NCBI GenBank assembly: GCA_012839815.1 | Contig: DUMQ01000067.1 | Location: 1 to 64,000 of the forward strand | From: Bacillota bacterium | Lineage (GTDB): Bacteria; Bacillota; SHA-98; Ch115; JABLXJ01 | DNA length: 64,000 bases | Direction of reading: 5' to 3' | Position numbers and translations under genes: made by a program | Shown: piece after piece, positions 1-9,953 of the stretch | How positions within the stretch are numbered: position 1 is the stretch's first letter | Layout of the letters: every line of letters begins with the position of its first letter | The notes under the pieces: generated by a model | The model's input: only the letters and a program-made list of their open reading frames with translations | What the model was told of the DNA's origin: nothing | Databases searched by the model: none

Positions 1-116
1 GGGTTGCCGGTGCTTGCGTGACGGGGCCTTTTGAAATTTGGCAAGGCCCTCGCGCCAAATTTCAACGGAGGCGCGCCGCAAGCGCGCCGTCCACGGAACG
101 CAAGCACCGGCAACCC
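1..116. repeat. 116-bp foldback element, copy 1 (19-bp perfect terminal inverted repeats GGGTTGCCGGTGCTTGCGT / ACGCAAGCACCGGCAACCC)
   Basis: Direct reading; the same 116 bp recurs inverted at 43507-43622. The left edge coincides with the window start, so it may extend further left. Confidence 0.9.
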
Positions 117-154
117 CCGGAAAAACGTCAGTAATCTTCGAACTTACACTTAGC

Positions 155-234
155 CGCGTCCACCGGGCGGAGGGATGCGAGACACCCTATGCAAGTGCCA
201 AAAAGGACAGAGATTTCTGCGCACTAACTTCAAG
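155..234 (+). repeat. Dispersed intergenic repeat (partial), related to 17838-17940
   Basis: Shares CCGCGTCC..CCGGGCGGAGGGATGCGAGACACC and TGCGCACTAACTT with the copy at 17838-17940. Confidence 0.7.
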
Positions 235-248
235 CACTAACTTCAAAG

Positions 249-1589
249 TCAATCGACCAACCGCCGTAGGGTATTATAAAAGCCAGGGAAGGATATATCG
301 ACACACCCGGCATCCTCCACCGTCGTAGTCCCATCCGCTATGAGGCCCGCCACCGCGAAGGCCATCGCGAGCCTGTGATCGCCAAAGCTTTGAACCCTTG
401 CGCCCTTGAGCCTCGTCGGCCCCGAGATAACAAGTCCGTCCGGCAGTTCCTCCACGCTGGCGCCCATTGCCCTCAAGCCAGCAGCGAGCCCTTTGAGGCG
501 GTCGCTTTCTTTTACGCGGAGTTCGGCGGCATCCCTTATAATTGTAGTCCCCTCAGCCTGGGTTGCAGCAACCGCTATAATCGGTATCTCATCGATGAGC
601 CTCGGCACGATATCACCGTAAATTTCCGTGGCGCCGAGCTTGGAATAGCGCGCCTCAATGTCGCCTGTAGGCTCGACTCCCCCGGCCCCATCCCCTGCCC
701 CGGACCTGGACCCGGACCCGGTCGCCGAAATCTCCGCCCCCATGTTTTGCAGGACATCGAGGATTCCGGTGCGGGTGGGATTCACGCCCACACCCTTCAA
801 TATCAGGTGTGAGCGTGGCACAAGGCACGCAGCAACAATGAAAAACGCGGCCGACGAGATATCACCGGGCACAGTAAACTCCCTGCCCGAGAGGGTCATC
901 CCCCCGCGGACTCCCACCCTGTTGGTACCGGTGGTACCATTGCTGGCACCATTCAAGACCTCCCCGCCAAAGGCCACAAGAAGGCGTTCCGTGTGATCGC
1001 GCGACAGGCCCGGCTCTTCGACCCAAGTTTCGCCGCCGGCCCAGAGGCCCGCAAGCAACAGGGCTGATTTCACCTGAGCGCTCGCGATGGGTATAGTGTG
1101 GCTCACCCCGACCAGTCTACCGCCCCGGATAGCGAGCGGGGCAAACCTCCCGCCCTGGCGCCCCGTGATGCTGGCCCCCATCCGGCGCAGGGGGTCAACC
1201 ACGCGCGCCATGGGTCTCTTCCTCAGCGAGGAATCACCGGTAAGGACGCTAAAAAAGCCCTGGCCTGCCAGGATGCCCGCGAAAAGTCGCATCGTCGTCC
1301 CGGAGTTCCCACAATCTAATACATCTTCGGGTTCCTTGAAACCGTCTAGACCGCAGCCGGTGATGGTGAATGTCCCGTCCGGGACCCGGACCCGGTCTAT
1401 AGCCACCCCAAGGGCCCTGAGGCATGAGAGCGTGCTCTGGCAATCTGCACCAGGCGCGTAGTTCCGTATGATGCTCCGGCCTTGAGCTATTGCGGATAAA
1501 ATGGCCGCACGGTGGGAAATCGATTTATCGCCCGGCAGCCGTACTTCTCCTCTCAGAGGTCTCTCCGCGGGGTTTATCGCCTGTTTCAC
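249..1589 (-). CDS. aroA: 3-phosphoshikimate 1-carboxyvinyltransferase (EPSP synthase)
   Basis: LPGDKSISHRAAILSAIAQG, DCGNSGTTMRL, SDRLKGLAAGLRAMGA motifs; start assigned to GTG (VKQAINPAERP). Confidence 0.97.
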   Translation of the reverse strand: MKQAINPAERPLRGEVRLPGDKSISHRAAILSAIAQGRSIIRNYAPGADCQSTLSCLRALGVAIDRVRVPDGTFTITGCGLDGFKEPEDVLDCGNSGTTMRLFAGILAGQGFFSVLTGDSSLRKRPMARVVDPLRRMGASITGRQGGRFAPLAIRGGRLVGVSHTIPIASAQVKSALLLAGLWAGGETWVEEPGLSRDHTERLLVAFGGEVLNGASNGTTGTNRVGVRGGMTLSGREFTVPGDISSAAFFIVAACLVPRSHLILKGVGVNPTRTGILDVLQNMGAEISATGSGSRSGAGDGAGGVEPTGDIEARYSKLGATEIYGDIVPRLIDEIPIIAVAATQAEGTTIIRDAAELRVKESDRLKGLAAGLRAMGASVEELPDGLVISGPTRLKGARVQSFGDHRLAMAFAVAGLIADGTTTVEDAGCVDISFPGFYNTLRRLVD

Positions 1590-2565
1590 GTGAATCCCAC
1601 CCCTTGAGCACTGCGAGCTCATCCCTGAAATCCTTGATCTTCCCGAGCTTTTCCACAAATGTTGCGCTTCCCCGGGCGATGTCACGCGCAAGGTCATCAA
1701 GGCGATCGCGGAAATGCTTTATCGCCTGGAGGAGGGCATCCCTGTTTGCGAGACAAAAATCAGCGCTCATGCCCGGGCACGATGAGGCCACCCGCGTGGT
1801 ATCACGGAAACCGCTCGATGCCAGCTCCGCAATCATGCGGTCACCTTCGCCCTGCTCCATGGCGGTTTCAGCGAGCGCCACGGCTACGATATATGGCAGG
1901 TGGCTGATGCAGGCTACGACCCTGTCATGTCGCTCAGCATCCAGTTCGACCGGTATGGCCCCGACTGCCCGGGCGAGGCTGTAGCCGGCCTCAACGGCCC
2001 GGGGGCTCGTCCGCGCCGTGGGCGTCAACACATAGGGAGCACCGGCGAAAAGACCAGGCTCCGCAGCGGAAAGGCCCGCCTTCTCCGAGCCCGCCATCGG
2101 GTGTCCCCCTATGTAGTCTACATAATCACGCCCATGGCGCAGGAGGATCGCCTCAAGCGCCTGCACAATCCCGCCCTTGGTGCTTCCTACATCGGTTACG
2201 ACGGCATCCCTCTTCAAAACGCCCGAGATCTCCCGAGCTACACCGGGGATGCCGCTGACGGGCACCGCTATGACCACGAGATCAGCCCTTGATGCAGCTT
2301 CGGCCGCGCACCCGCTGCCGCTATCTATGATCCCGGCGCGGACCGCGCGCGCCACAACCTCGCTCGAGCGGTCAAAACCGATGATTTCCTTGACCATGTG
2401 TCTCGCCCTGATGGCGAGGGCAATGGACGCCCCTATCAAGCCCAGGCCCACGATGGCAAGCGTGCTGCCCGACCACCCATCCCCAGGCTCTTCAGGGACC
2501 CCATTCCTATGAACCTCATGAAGCACGCTGTCAGGCGTATCCGGAGGCATCTTCAAATCCCTCAC
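1525..2565 (-). CDS. tyrA: prephenate dehydrogenase
   Basis: GLGLIGASIALAIR Rossmann motif, DVGSTKGGIV, GGHPMAGSEKAG; adjacent to aroA/aroF. Confidence 0.95.
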   Translation of the reverse strand: MRDLKMPPDTPDSVLHEVHRNGVPEEPGDGWSGSTLAIVGLGLIGASIALAIRARHMVKEIIGFDRSSEVVARAVRAGIIDSGSGCAAEAASRADLVVIAVPVSGIPGVAREISGVLKRDAVVTDVGSTKGGIVQALEAILLRHGRDYVDYIGGHPMAGSEKAGLSAAEPGLFAGAPYVLTPTARTSPRAVEAGYSLARAVGAIPVELDAERHDRVVACISHLPYIVAVALAETAMEQGEGDRMIAELASSGFRDTTRVASSCPGMSADFCLANRDALLQAIKHFRDRLDDLARDIARGSATFVEKLGKIKDFRDELAVLKGWDSRETGDKPRGETSERRSTAAGR

Positions 2566-2614
2566 ATTATCCTTTATACCTATCCCTATACCTTATCCCT
2601 TAATCCCTCAAGCC

Positions 2615-3706
2615 TCATACCATGCCAGCCGCCCGGCCAGATCCCGCCTGCCTCCCGCTATTCTGCCGCCCGCTGCCACTATGACAAACGCCCGTAAGCG
2701 GCCGCCCGATGGCGCTGGCAATCCTCTCGAGCTCGCCCATCAAGCGCCCAAATTCATCGGGCCTTAACGATTGCTGGCCATCGGAAAGGGCCTTCGGCGG
2801 GTCGGGATGCACCTCAATCAGGAGCCCGTCAGCCCCGGCCGCGATGGCGGCCTTGGACATCGCGCCGACGAGGTCCGCGCGCCCTGTGGCATGGCTGGGA
2901 TCGACGATGACCGGCAGGTGGCTCAGCTTCTTTACGAGCGGCACCGCGCTCAAATCCAGCGTATTCCTGGTGTAGGTCTCGAATGTCCTGATACCCCTCT
3001 CACAGAGGATGACCTTATGGTTCCCCTCCGAGAGGATATATTCAGCTGCCTGGAGCCATTCATCTACTGAAGACATGAGGCCCCTCTTGAGGATCACGGG
3101 CTTGCCCGTGCGGCCCACCTCCTGGAGCAGGGCGAAGTTTTGCATATTGCGCGCCCCGATCTGGAGACAATCGGCAAGCTCCGCAACGATACCCACATGC
3201 TCCTCGCTCAGGACCTCCGTCGCTACAGGCATATTCAAGCTCTTACCGACCTTCGCCAGCATACGCAACCCCTCAACCCCGAGGCCCTGGAAACTATACG
3301 GCGAGGTCCGGGGTTTGAACGCCCCCCCGCGCAGGATAGAGGCCCCGTGGGCCTTAACAGCCTTCGCGGCTTCAACGAGCATCTCCTCCCCTTCCACCGA
3401 GCATGGCCCGGCAATGACGGCCAGCCTGTCGCCTCCGACCTCCACATCCCCGACCTTGACAACGCTGGGCTCTGGGTGCCATTCACGGCTCGCCAGCTTG
3501 AATGGATGAAGGATCCGCACGACTCGCTCCACCCCGGGGAGCACCTGCAAGGCTTCGGGCTCGAGACGCCGCACATCGCCCACTGCACCGATTATCGTGC
3601 GCTCCTCGCCGCGGGAAACATGCACCCTCAAGCCTGCAGCTTCAATCCGGGCGACCACGCCGTCCACCTCGCGGTGGGTAGCCCCGGGTAGCATCACTAT
3701 TATCAT
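2615..3706 (-). CDS. aroF: 3-deoxy-7-phosphoheptulonate synthase (AroF type with N-terminal regulatory domain)
   Basis: VIAGPCSVE, RGGAFKPRTSPYSFQGLG, LPVIVDPSHATGR motifs. Confidence 0.96.
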   Translation of the reverse strand: MIIVMLPGATHREVDGVVARIEAAGLRVHVSRGEERTIIGAVGDVRRLEPEALQVLPGVERVVRILHPFKLASREWHPEPSVVKVGDVEVGGDRLAVIAGPCSVEGEEMLVEAAKAVKAHGASILRGGAFKPRTSPYSFQGLGVEGLRMLAKVGKSLNMPVATEVLSEEHVGIVAELADCLQIGARNMQNFALLQEVGRTGKPVILKRGLMSSVDEWLQAAEYILSEGNHKVILCERGIRTFETYTRNTLDLSAVPLVKKLSHLPVIVDPSHATGRADLVGAMSKAAIAAGADGLLIEVHPDPPKALSDGQQSLRPDEFGRLMGELERIASAIGRPLTGVCHSGSGRQNSGRQAGSGRAAGMV

Positions 3707-3887
3707 AACTACTTCCTCCCCAAGTCGATTCCGCTTCCGAATTCCTCCTCAATCCAGCGCCCTCAGCGCCTTGCGCCGGCATGACGGCCTTGCCCATATC
3801 CCGGATCTGATCCGTATCCCGGGGCTGGCCCCGAAGCTCCAGGCCGGCTCCAGGCTGGAGCCAGGCTTAACCAGGCTCGCCCCAAAC

Positions 3888-4322
3888 TCAACGCTCGAGG
3901 TCCGGCCTGAGCCCCGCCGCCCCCCGCAGGTAAACATGCCTTATCTCATGCTGGGCCTTACTGGTGTTCCAGAACAAGAGAACGCGTATACAGCGCTCCG
4001 GTGCGCCTGAAACCATGGGCTCCACCGCGTCGATCAGGGGCACGAGGTTCCACCCCAGCCTGCGGGCTGCAGCAGCCGGAAACGCGCTGGTTAGGTCCGG
4101 CGTTATTGTGAATACAATCCCGGCGATGTCATCCGGTAAAATGCCGTTAGCCCGCTGGATCTCGCAAAGAAGCTCGGAAGTCCTGGACAATATCTCCTCC
4201 GCATCATCCCTGTCAACTGTGGTCGCCCCCCTGACTCCTCTCATCAATGATACCACCTTATCATATTGCCCTGCAATATCACTATCCGAAATGTCATCGC
4301 AATACGCTTCTAAACCAGTCAT
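3888..4322 (-). CDS. aroH: chorismate mutase (AroH type)
   Basis: VRGATTVDRDDAEEILSRTSELL and TPDLTSAFPAAAARRLGW motifs; next to aroF. Confidence 0.93.
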   Translation of the reverse strand: MTGLEAYCDDISDSDIAGQYDKVVSLMRGVRGATTVDRDDAEEILSRTSELLCEIQRANGILPDDIAGIVFTITPDLTSAFPAAAARRLGWNLVPLIDAVEPMVSGAPERCIRVLLFWNTSKAQHEIRHVYLRGAAGLRPDLER

Positions 4323-4486
4323 TTAGTAATGAATTCGTCGACGAAAAACCAAATCCTGCACCTTATCGGATATTCTATCGCATTTCATTGCGATTTTGAA
4401 TAAGTATACTACGTTATCGTTCATATTTCAAGAGTTTCAAGAGGCAAAGTTTCGATCCCCGACCGAAGGCGAGTGCGCCTCTCTTT

Positions 4487-4530
4487 ACCCGGCGGACACG
4501 GCCGCCCGGCGGGGGATGCGAGGCGAACTA
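4487..4530 (+). repeat. Fragment of the dispersed intergenic repeat family
   Basis: CGGCGGACACGGCCGCCCGGCGGGGGATGCGAGGCGAACTAAC resembles the 17838-17940 copy. Confidence 0.45.
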
Positions 4531-4607
4531 ACAGTAATATCTCCACGCAAGTCCCATATTGTGATATAATTGGAATGGTGGGATTTTGAAGGAGAGGATG
4601 GTTAGAA

Positions 4608-5696
4608 TTGGAAATACGTCTCTTGCACACTGCCGACGCCCACCTTGATAACCCGCTTTCGGGTCTCGGCAAGGTCGGAAACGCGAGGCGCAAGGAGATA
4701 GCCCGTGCATTTGAGAGAGTAGTCTCTATCGCCATCGAAAAGGGCGTCACGGCCCTCTTGCTAGCAGGCGATCTCTACCACGACCCATCCGCGCGTTCAT
4801 CGCCCTGGGTGAAATCCCTTTTCAAGAAACTGGAGAGACATGGTATACACGTTCTAGCCATCCCTGGAAATCACGATGAGCTCCCGGCCTGTAAGGCATA
4901 CATGGAGGAATTTCCACCCAATGTTTATATCTTCAGTGGGGAGGAACTCACTCCGTACACTCGAATCGAGGGGTTGAGCATCTACGGTGTTGTCTCCACG
5001 GATAAACACCGGAGGGTGTTAAAAGGCTTCCGGAAGGTTGACGCGCCAGGCTTTCATATCGCCCTCGTCCACGGCCAGTACAGGCTCACAGACCAGTTCG
5101 CCGAGAATTACTGCCCTATAGAGCCGGAGGACATAGAGCTAAGCGGCCTTGATTACATAGCCCTCGGGCACTTCCACAACTTTATGGACTGTTCGCATGG
5201 CAGGACCAGGGCCTTCTATCCGGGCTCCCCCGCTCGCCTCGATTTCTCGGACATAGCGGATAGGGTTGTTCTCCTAATAACATTAAACGATGCGGCGGTT
5301 TCGGTGGAGCAGGTGCCCCTGGAGGACCGGCAGTATATTACTGTCGAGGCGGATATAAACGACCCGGATCATATTCATCACCAGGTGGCTTCCATCGAAG
5401 ACGAGGCTGCCTGTGTTAGAGTAAGGCTATCGGGGATCACCGGTGACCCCTCCATATCCAGCTCTATCGTGGACGACCTGGTGGAAAAATACTCCGACAA
5501 GTTCTTCTATTTCTGTGTGGAGGACAAGACCGATGTGATGATAGGCGACCTGGATGATGACTTCACGATACGCGGCAAGTTCCTGCAGAGGATGCGACAG
5601 CGGGTCCAAGATGCTCGTGACGGCGAGGATGCGCTGCGAGTCCGCTATGCGCTTTCTTACGGGCTCGCCGCCCTGAGGGGTGCAAGATTGAAATGA
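4608..5696 (+). CDS. DNA repair exonuclease, SbcD/YhaO-like metallophosphoesterase
   Basis: HTADAHLDNPL, LLAGDLYHD, IPGNHDE, ALGHFHNF motifs; putative TTG start after an AGGAGAGG SD-like stretch. Confidence 0.9.
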   Translation: MEIRLLHTADAHLDNPLSGLGKVGNARRKEIARAFERVVSIAIEKGVTALLLAGDLYHDPSARSSPWVKSLFKKLERHGIHVLAIPGNHDELPACKAYMEEFPPNVYIFSGEELTPYTRIEGLSIYGVVSTDKHRRVLKGFRKVDAPGFHIALVHGQYRLTDQFAENYCPIEPEDIELSGLDYIALGHFHNFMDCSHGRTRAFYPGSPARLDFSDIADRVVLLITLNDAAVSVEQVPLEDRQYITVEADINDPDHIHHQVASIEDEAACVRVRLSGITGDPSISSSIVDDLVEKYSDKFFYFCVEDKTDVMIGDLDDDFTIRGKFLQRMRQRVQDARDGEDALRVRYALSYGLAALRGARLK

Positions 5697-8119
5697 AGCT
5701 ATCATCAATCACGCTAGACAGGTTCGGCCAGTTTGAGGCCAAAAGAATTGTTTTCGATGACCATTTCAATGTGCTCCTTGGGGACAATGAGGTTGGCAAA
5801 TCTACGATAGTTGACGCCCTCCTCATGACCCTTTACGGGGTGCGAAGGGATGATAATCTCTGGAAACGCTATAAACCCCTCGATGACGGCCCATATGAGG
5901 CGACGCTCAACCTTGAAACCTCGGACGGGAAGACCTATAGGATTCACAGGGATTTCTTGAATACGCGAAACGCAGTGATATCCCTTCTGGATAACGGAGC
6001 ATGGGTGAATATCAAAGACCCGGCCCCGATTTTCAATGATATCGGCATAAGCGAGATGAATCTATGCCGCAGCACCCTTGTTGTAACCGCAAGCGACGTT
6101 GTGCTCGACGCGAAGGACCGCAAGAGCATCAGCACGGCCCTGAATATGAAGATAACCTCCGGCACCGGTGAAGCAACAGGGCGGGCTGCGTTGAACGCGT
6201 TAAATGAAGTAAGAAAGGCCCTTGCCAAGTCCATCCAGGATGTCAGGGGCGACCGCGAAAGGCTGATGCAGCTGCAGATGGAGATCGAGGATGCAGAGCA
6301 ACGGGCGCTCGCGCTCAAGGCCCGCTGCGAACAGGCAAGGCTCCAGTATGCCACAAAAAAGGCGCGGCTGGAGGTGCTCGAGCCCCTCATAGCGGCCCAT
6401 GATGAATACCTCCTCGCCAAACGCGATTATGAACAAAAGGCACAAAAACAGGCTGAGCTTGTAGGGTTGTATCGTGAGATCGAAAAGATAGAGTCGGATA
6501 TTCAAAAGCTTGACTCCGCCCTCGGAGAATACGGCGAGAGGGCTCAGGTGCTTACTAACGAGAACAGCGATGCCATCGTAGAGCTTGCGAGCAAGATATC
6601 AACGCTACGCGAACGAGTGGCAAAACTGGAAAACGAGAGGGCGGTTCACTCGAGGCTCGTCGAAAACCTTGAGCGAGAGGTTGCCGCGGCGCTATCATCT
6701 CTCGCGGCATTTGATGGGCACGTTCTCACGCCCGAACGTCTCGCCGACCTGAAGCTTCTGCAAAAAACCCTTGAATCTACAGCACGCGAGGTCGAAAGCA
6801 AGAAGGCTAAAATCCTTGACCATGAGAAGCGCGGCTCAACTATCCCGGCACTGTGGCCAGCCCTGACAATCCTGGTCGCATCCAGCGTGATATCGGTTTT
6901 CTTTTGGCCCGCCGGCGTCGTAGGGGCCATAATCGGGTTCGGGCTCCTCCTGGCGCGAAGCATAGTGGCCAGGCGGGCCCGGGCCCTCCGATCAAACTAT
7001 GAACGCGAGTTAAACGAGGCCCTGGCGAGGCTCCAGGATATCGAGGAAAGGTTTTATAGCCTGAGCCAGAATCGAAGCCTCGAAGGTTTTGAGCGAGAAT
7101 ACGAGTCTTACATGAAGGCCAGGAGCGAGCTTGAACGCCTTGAGCAACAGCTTGACCGGGCCAAAGAACGCGTGGCCGACTTTACCACGGGCGATGAAGC
7201 GAAAGAGATAAAGAGGCTCGAAGCGACTATGGCGGCCATCCTCGAGGCTGCAGGGTGCAGGTCAGCGGAGGAATTCCAGAGAGCGGTGGAAGACTATAAC
7301 AGGCTGCGCCGGGAGAAGCGGGAGCTTGAAGCCGTCCGGGCGGGACTTCTTAAGGGGAGAACACCCGGCCAGGTCAAGCAGGAACTGGATTCCATTACGG
7401 CTGACGTGATAACCGCCCAGCAGAGAATGGAGCGGGCATCAAGGCTGATCGGCAATCTCGGACCCGAGGTCATACTGTCCTACCGCAAGGAGCTTGAGAG
7501 CATAAATCTTGCAGCTCTGGCCAAGGATATCGAGCTCGCTGAGGAGATGTATAACCAACACCGCGAACTCACCATGAGGACGGACCCGCTGGATGTCCAG
7601 GCCGAGCTCGCGGAGGTCGAGGGCAGGCTGCGTGACCTTGAGGCCAGGCATTCAGGGGTTATCATGGCCATCGAGACCCTGACGGAGGCGATAGCCGAGG
7701 TCCAGCGCAATCTCGTCCCGGCGATCGAGACGCGCACGGGCGAGATACTGGGCCGTCTGACGGGCGGTCGCCACAGGCGCGTCGAACTGAGCCTAGACGC
7801 ATCAGATCTTGAAGTGCATCTAGTCCAGCAGGGCACGGGCCGGCTCAACGCCGACCTCCACCTGAGCAGCGGCACCCGCGACCAGCTGTATTTTGGAATC
7901 AGGATAGCCCTGGCCGAAATTCTCACTGCTGGCCGCGAATTCCCGATAATCCTGGATGACCCGTTTATAACCTTTGACGATACCCGTTTTAAAAAAGCCA
8001 TTAGCTTCCTGGGGGAGCTCGCCAGCACCCACCAGGTAATATACGTTACCAAAGATAAGGATCTACCGGCCCGGGTAGACCTGGCGGGGCTTCGAGCCAC
8101 AGTGGCGGCACTCTCCTAG
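5693..8119 (+). CDS. AAA/SMC-like ATPase (SbcC/YhaN-like) with central hydrophobic segment
   Basis: Walker A GDNEVGKSTIVDALL, LSSGTRDQLYFGIRIALAE signature, IILDDPF Walker B, coiled coils, hydrophobic LTILVASSVISVFFWPAGVVGAIIGFGLLLA; 4-bp overlap with the upstream gene. Confidence 0.9.
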   Translation: MKLSSITLDRFGQFEAKRIVFDDHFNVLLGDNEVGKSTIVDALLMTLYGVRRDDNLWKRYKPLDDGPYEATLNLETSDGKTYRIHRDFLNTRNAVISLLDNGAWVNIKDPAPIFNDIGISEMNLCRSTLVVTASDVVLDAKDRKSISTALNMKITSGTGEATGRAALNALNEVRKALAKSIQDVRGDRERLMQLQMEIEDAEQRALALKARCEQARLQYATKKARLEVLEPLIAAHDEYLLAKRDYEQKAQKQAELVGLYREIEKIESDIQKLDSALGEYGERAQVLTNENSDAIVELASKISTLRERVAKLENERAVHSRLVENLEREVAAALSSLAAFDGHVLTPERLADLKLLQKTLESTAREVESKKAKILDHEKRGSTIPALWPALTILVASSVISVFFWPAGVVGAIIGFGLLLARSIVARRARALRSNYERELNEALARLQDIEERFYSLSQNRSLEGFEREYESYMKARSELERLEQQLDRAKERVADFTTGDEAKEIKRLEATMAAILEAAGCRSAEEFQRAVEDYNRLRREKRELEAVRAGLLKGRTPGQVKQELDSITADVITAQQRMERASRLIGNLGPEVILSYRKELESINLAALAKDIELAEEMYNQHRELTMRTDPLDVQAELAEVEGRLRDLEARHSGVIMAIETLTEAIAEVQRNLVPAIETRTGEILGRLTGGRHRRVELSLDASDLEVHLVQQGTGRLNADLHLSSGTRDQLYFGIRIALAEILTAGREFPIILDDPFITFDDTRFKKAISFLGELASTHQVIYVTKDKDLPARVDLAGLRATVAALS

Positions 8120-8145
8120 GCCGCCTGCCGGCTCTCATGGGCCGG

Positions 8146-8979
8146 CTAGGCCGGGGCGGCGGGGAAAGAACCGAGAACCCTCGTGAATATCGTCTTCGTC
8201 TTGAGCTCGGCGATGGCATCACGGCATGCCTGGTCGGAGATGTGGGTTTCCACATCAAGATAGAATATGTATTCCCACGGGCGTCCCCGGCTCGGGCGGG
8301 ATTCAAGCTTGGTCATGTTTATCTGGCGATATGCGAACGCGCCCAGGCACCAGTACAAAGCCCCGGGCCTGTGTTCGGTGGCAAAGACGAGAACGGTCTT
8401 GTTCCTCTCTCCCCTGGCCCCTTCTTGCCTCCCAATTGCATAAAACCTTGTGAAATTATCCTTTTGCGTCTGAATCCCCTCGGCCAAAACCGCAAGCCCA
8501 TAGATGTCCGCGGCCCTCCTGCTTGCTATAGCTGCAGCGCCGCGCATCCGGCCCTCTTTTATCATCCTGGCGCTGCCCGCCGTATCATATACGGCCACCG
8601 TCTCAACCCTGAGCTTCTGCAAGAAGGCATCGCACTGCGCCAGGGCCTGGGGATGAGAATAAACCCTCCGTATGCCCTCCACCGTCTCGCCATCCAGGGC
8701 CAGCAAGCAGTGGTTTACAGGCAACATGACCTCACCGTAGATCGAAAGATCGTTCTTTAATAAGAGATCGTAGCTCTCATTTATGCTTCCGGCCAGGGAA
8801 TTCTCAATGGGTATGAGGCCGTCTGTAGCCCTGCCCTCATTGATCGCCTCAAAGACATCGGGCAGGGTGCGACAGGGTAAAACACTTGCCTCGCCTGACC
8901 TGACATCGCTGAAGAATTGGACAAGTGCCTCCTCGCTATAAGCGCCCCTCTCCCCCTGAAAGGCTATAACCCGATTCAT
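8146..8979 (-). CDS. pheA: prephenate dehydratase with C-terminal ACT domain
   Basis: VIAFQGERGAYSEEA, IPIENSLAGSINESYDLL, ESRPSRGRPWEYIFYLDVE; start at MNRVIAF so it does not overlap rnpB. Confidence 0.95.
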   Translation of the reverse strand: MNRVIAFQGERGAYSEEALVQFFSDVRSGEASVLPCRTLPDVFEAINEGRATDGLIPIENSLAGSINESYDLLLKNDLSIYGEVMLPVNHCLLALDGETVEGIRRVYSHPQALAQCDAFLQKLRVETVAVYDTAGSARMIKEGRMRGAAAIASRRAADIYGLAVLAEGIQTQKDNFTRFYAIGRQEGARGERNKTVLVFATEHRPGALYWCLGAFAYRQINMTKLESRPSRGRPWEYIFYLDVETHISDQACRDAIAELKTKTIFTRVLGSFPAAPA

Positions 8980-9010
8980 TCTTCCTGCCTCCATCCGGCC
9001 TATGGACACC

Positions 9011-9382
<372 letters not shown>

Positions 9383-9395
9383 ATCGTGGGATTTC

Positions 9396-9424
9396 ATAGT
9401 AGCATACAGGTGCCGGCTTGTCAA
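9396..9424 (-). promoter_or_regulatory. Sigma-A-type promoter for rnpB (TTGACA-N17-TACTAT)
   Basis: Reverse complement TTGACAAGCCGGCACCTGTATGCTACTAT just upstream of the rnpB 5' end. Confidence 0.85.
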
Positions 9425-9491
9425 GACCGTAAATCCATATTATGGCAGCGACATAGCGCGAACCTGATTCCCTCGACACTTTCCAACTCCT

Positions 9492-9905
9492 TCAACACTT
9501 TCCCACAGCCTCCTCAAGGGCCTTATTTGCAAGGCGATCAGCCACCTTGTTTCTCTCGCGCGGCACATGATGGATCTGGCAAGACTCGAAGCGCCCCATT
9601 AGAATGCGGGCTTTCTCAAACAAGGGCATCAAACCCTGATTTTTGACCCTGTACTCGCCCCTTATCTGCCTGGCCATGAGCTCGCTGTCGGTATATATCG
9701 TGACCCGCCTGGCCGAGAGCTTTAGCCCCTCCTCCAGCCCTCTAATAAGAGCCGTATACTCCGCTATGTTGTTTGTCGTCTCGCCTATGGCCTCGTATAT
9801 CTCGGCCAGCAGGTTGTAGTCGCCGTCAAATATCGCAACGCCAATTCCAGCAGGGCCCGGATTGCTCCGGGATGCGCCGTCGGTATGAATTATAAGTTCT
9901 TCCAT
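9492..9905 (-). CDS. ribonuclease HI family protein
   Basis: IHTDGASRSNPGPAGIG, NNIAEYTALIRGLE, YTDSELMARQIRGEYRVK. Confidence 0.93.
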   Translation of the reverse strand: MEELIIHTDGASRSNPGPAGIGVAIFDGDYNLLAEIYEAIGETTNNIAEYTALIRGLEEGLKLSARRVTIYTDSELMARQIRGEYRVKNQGLMPLFEKARILMGRFESCQIHHVPRERNKVADRLANKALEEAVGKC

Positions 9906-9953
9906 ATCTTTATCTTATCCTCTTAGCATCTTTAATCCTACCCTCTCAGCCTT

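Noticed and set aside
38-328. 96-aa ORF and the 103-aa ORF at 43354-43665 that run through the foldback element
   Set aside because: Composition follows the repeat palindromes, no SD, no recognisable domain; the two copies read unrelated frames.
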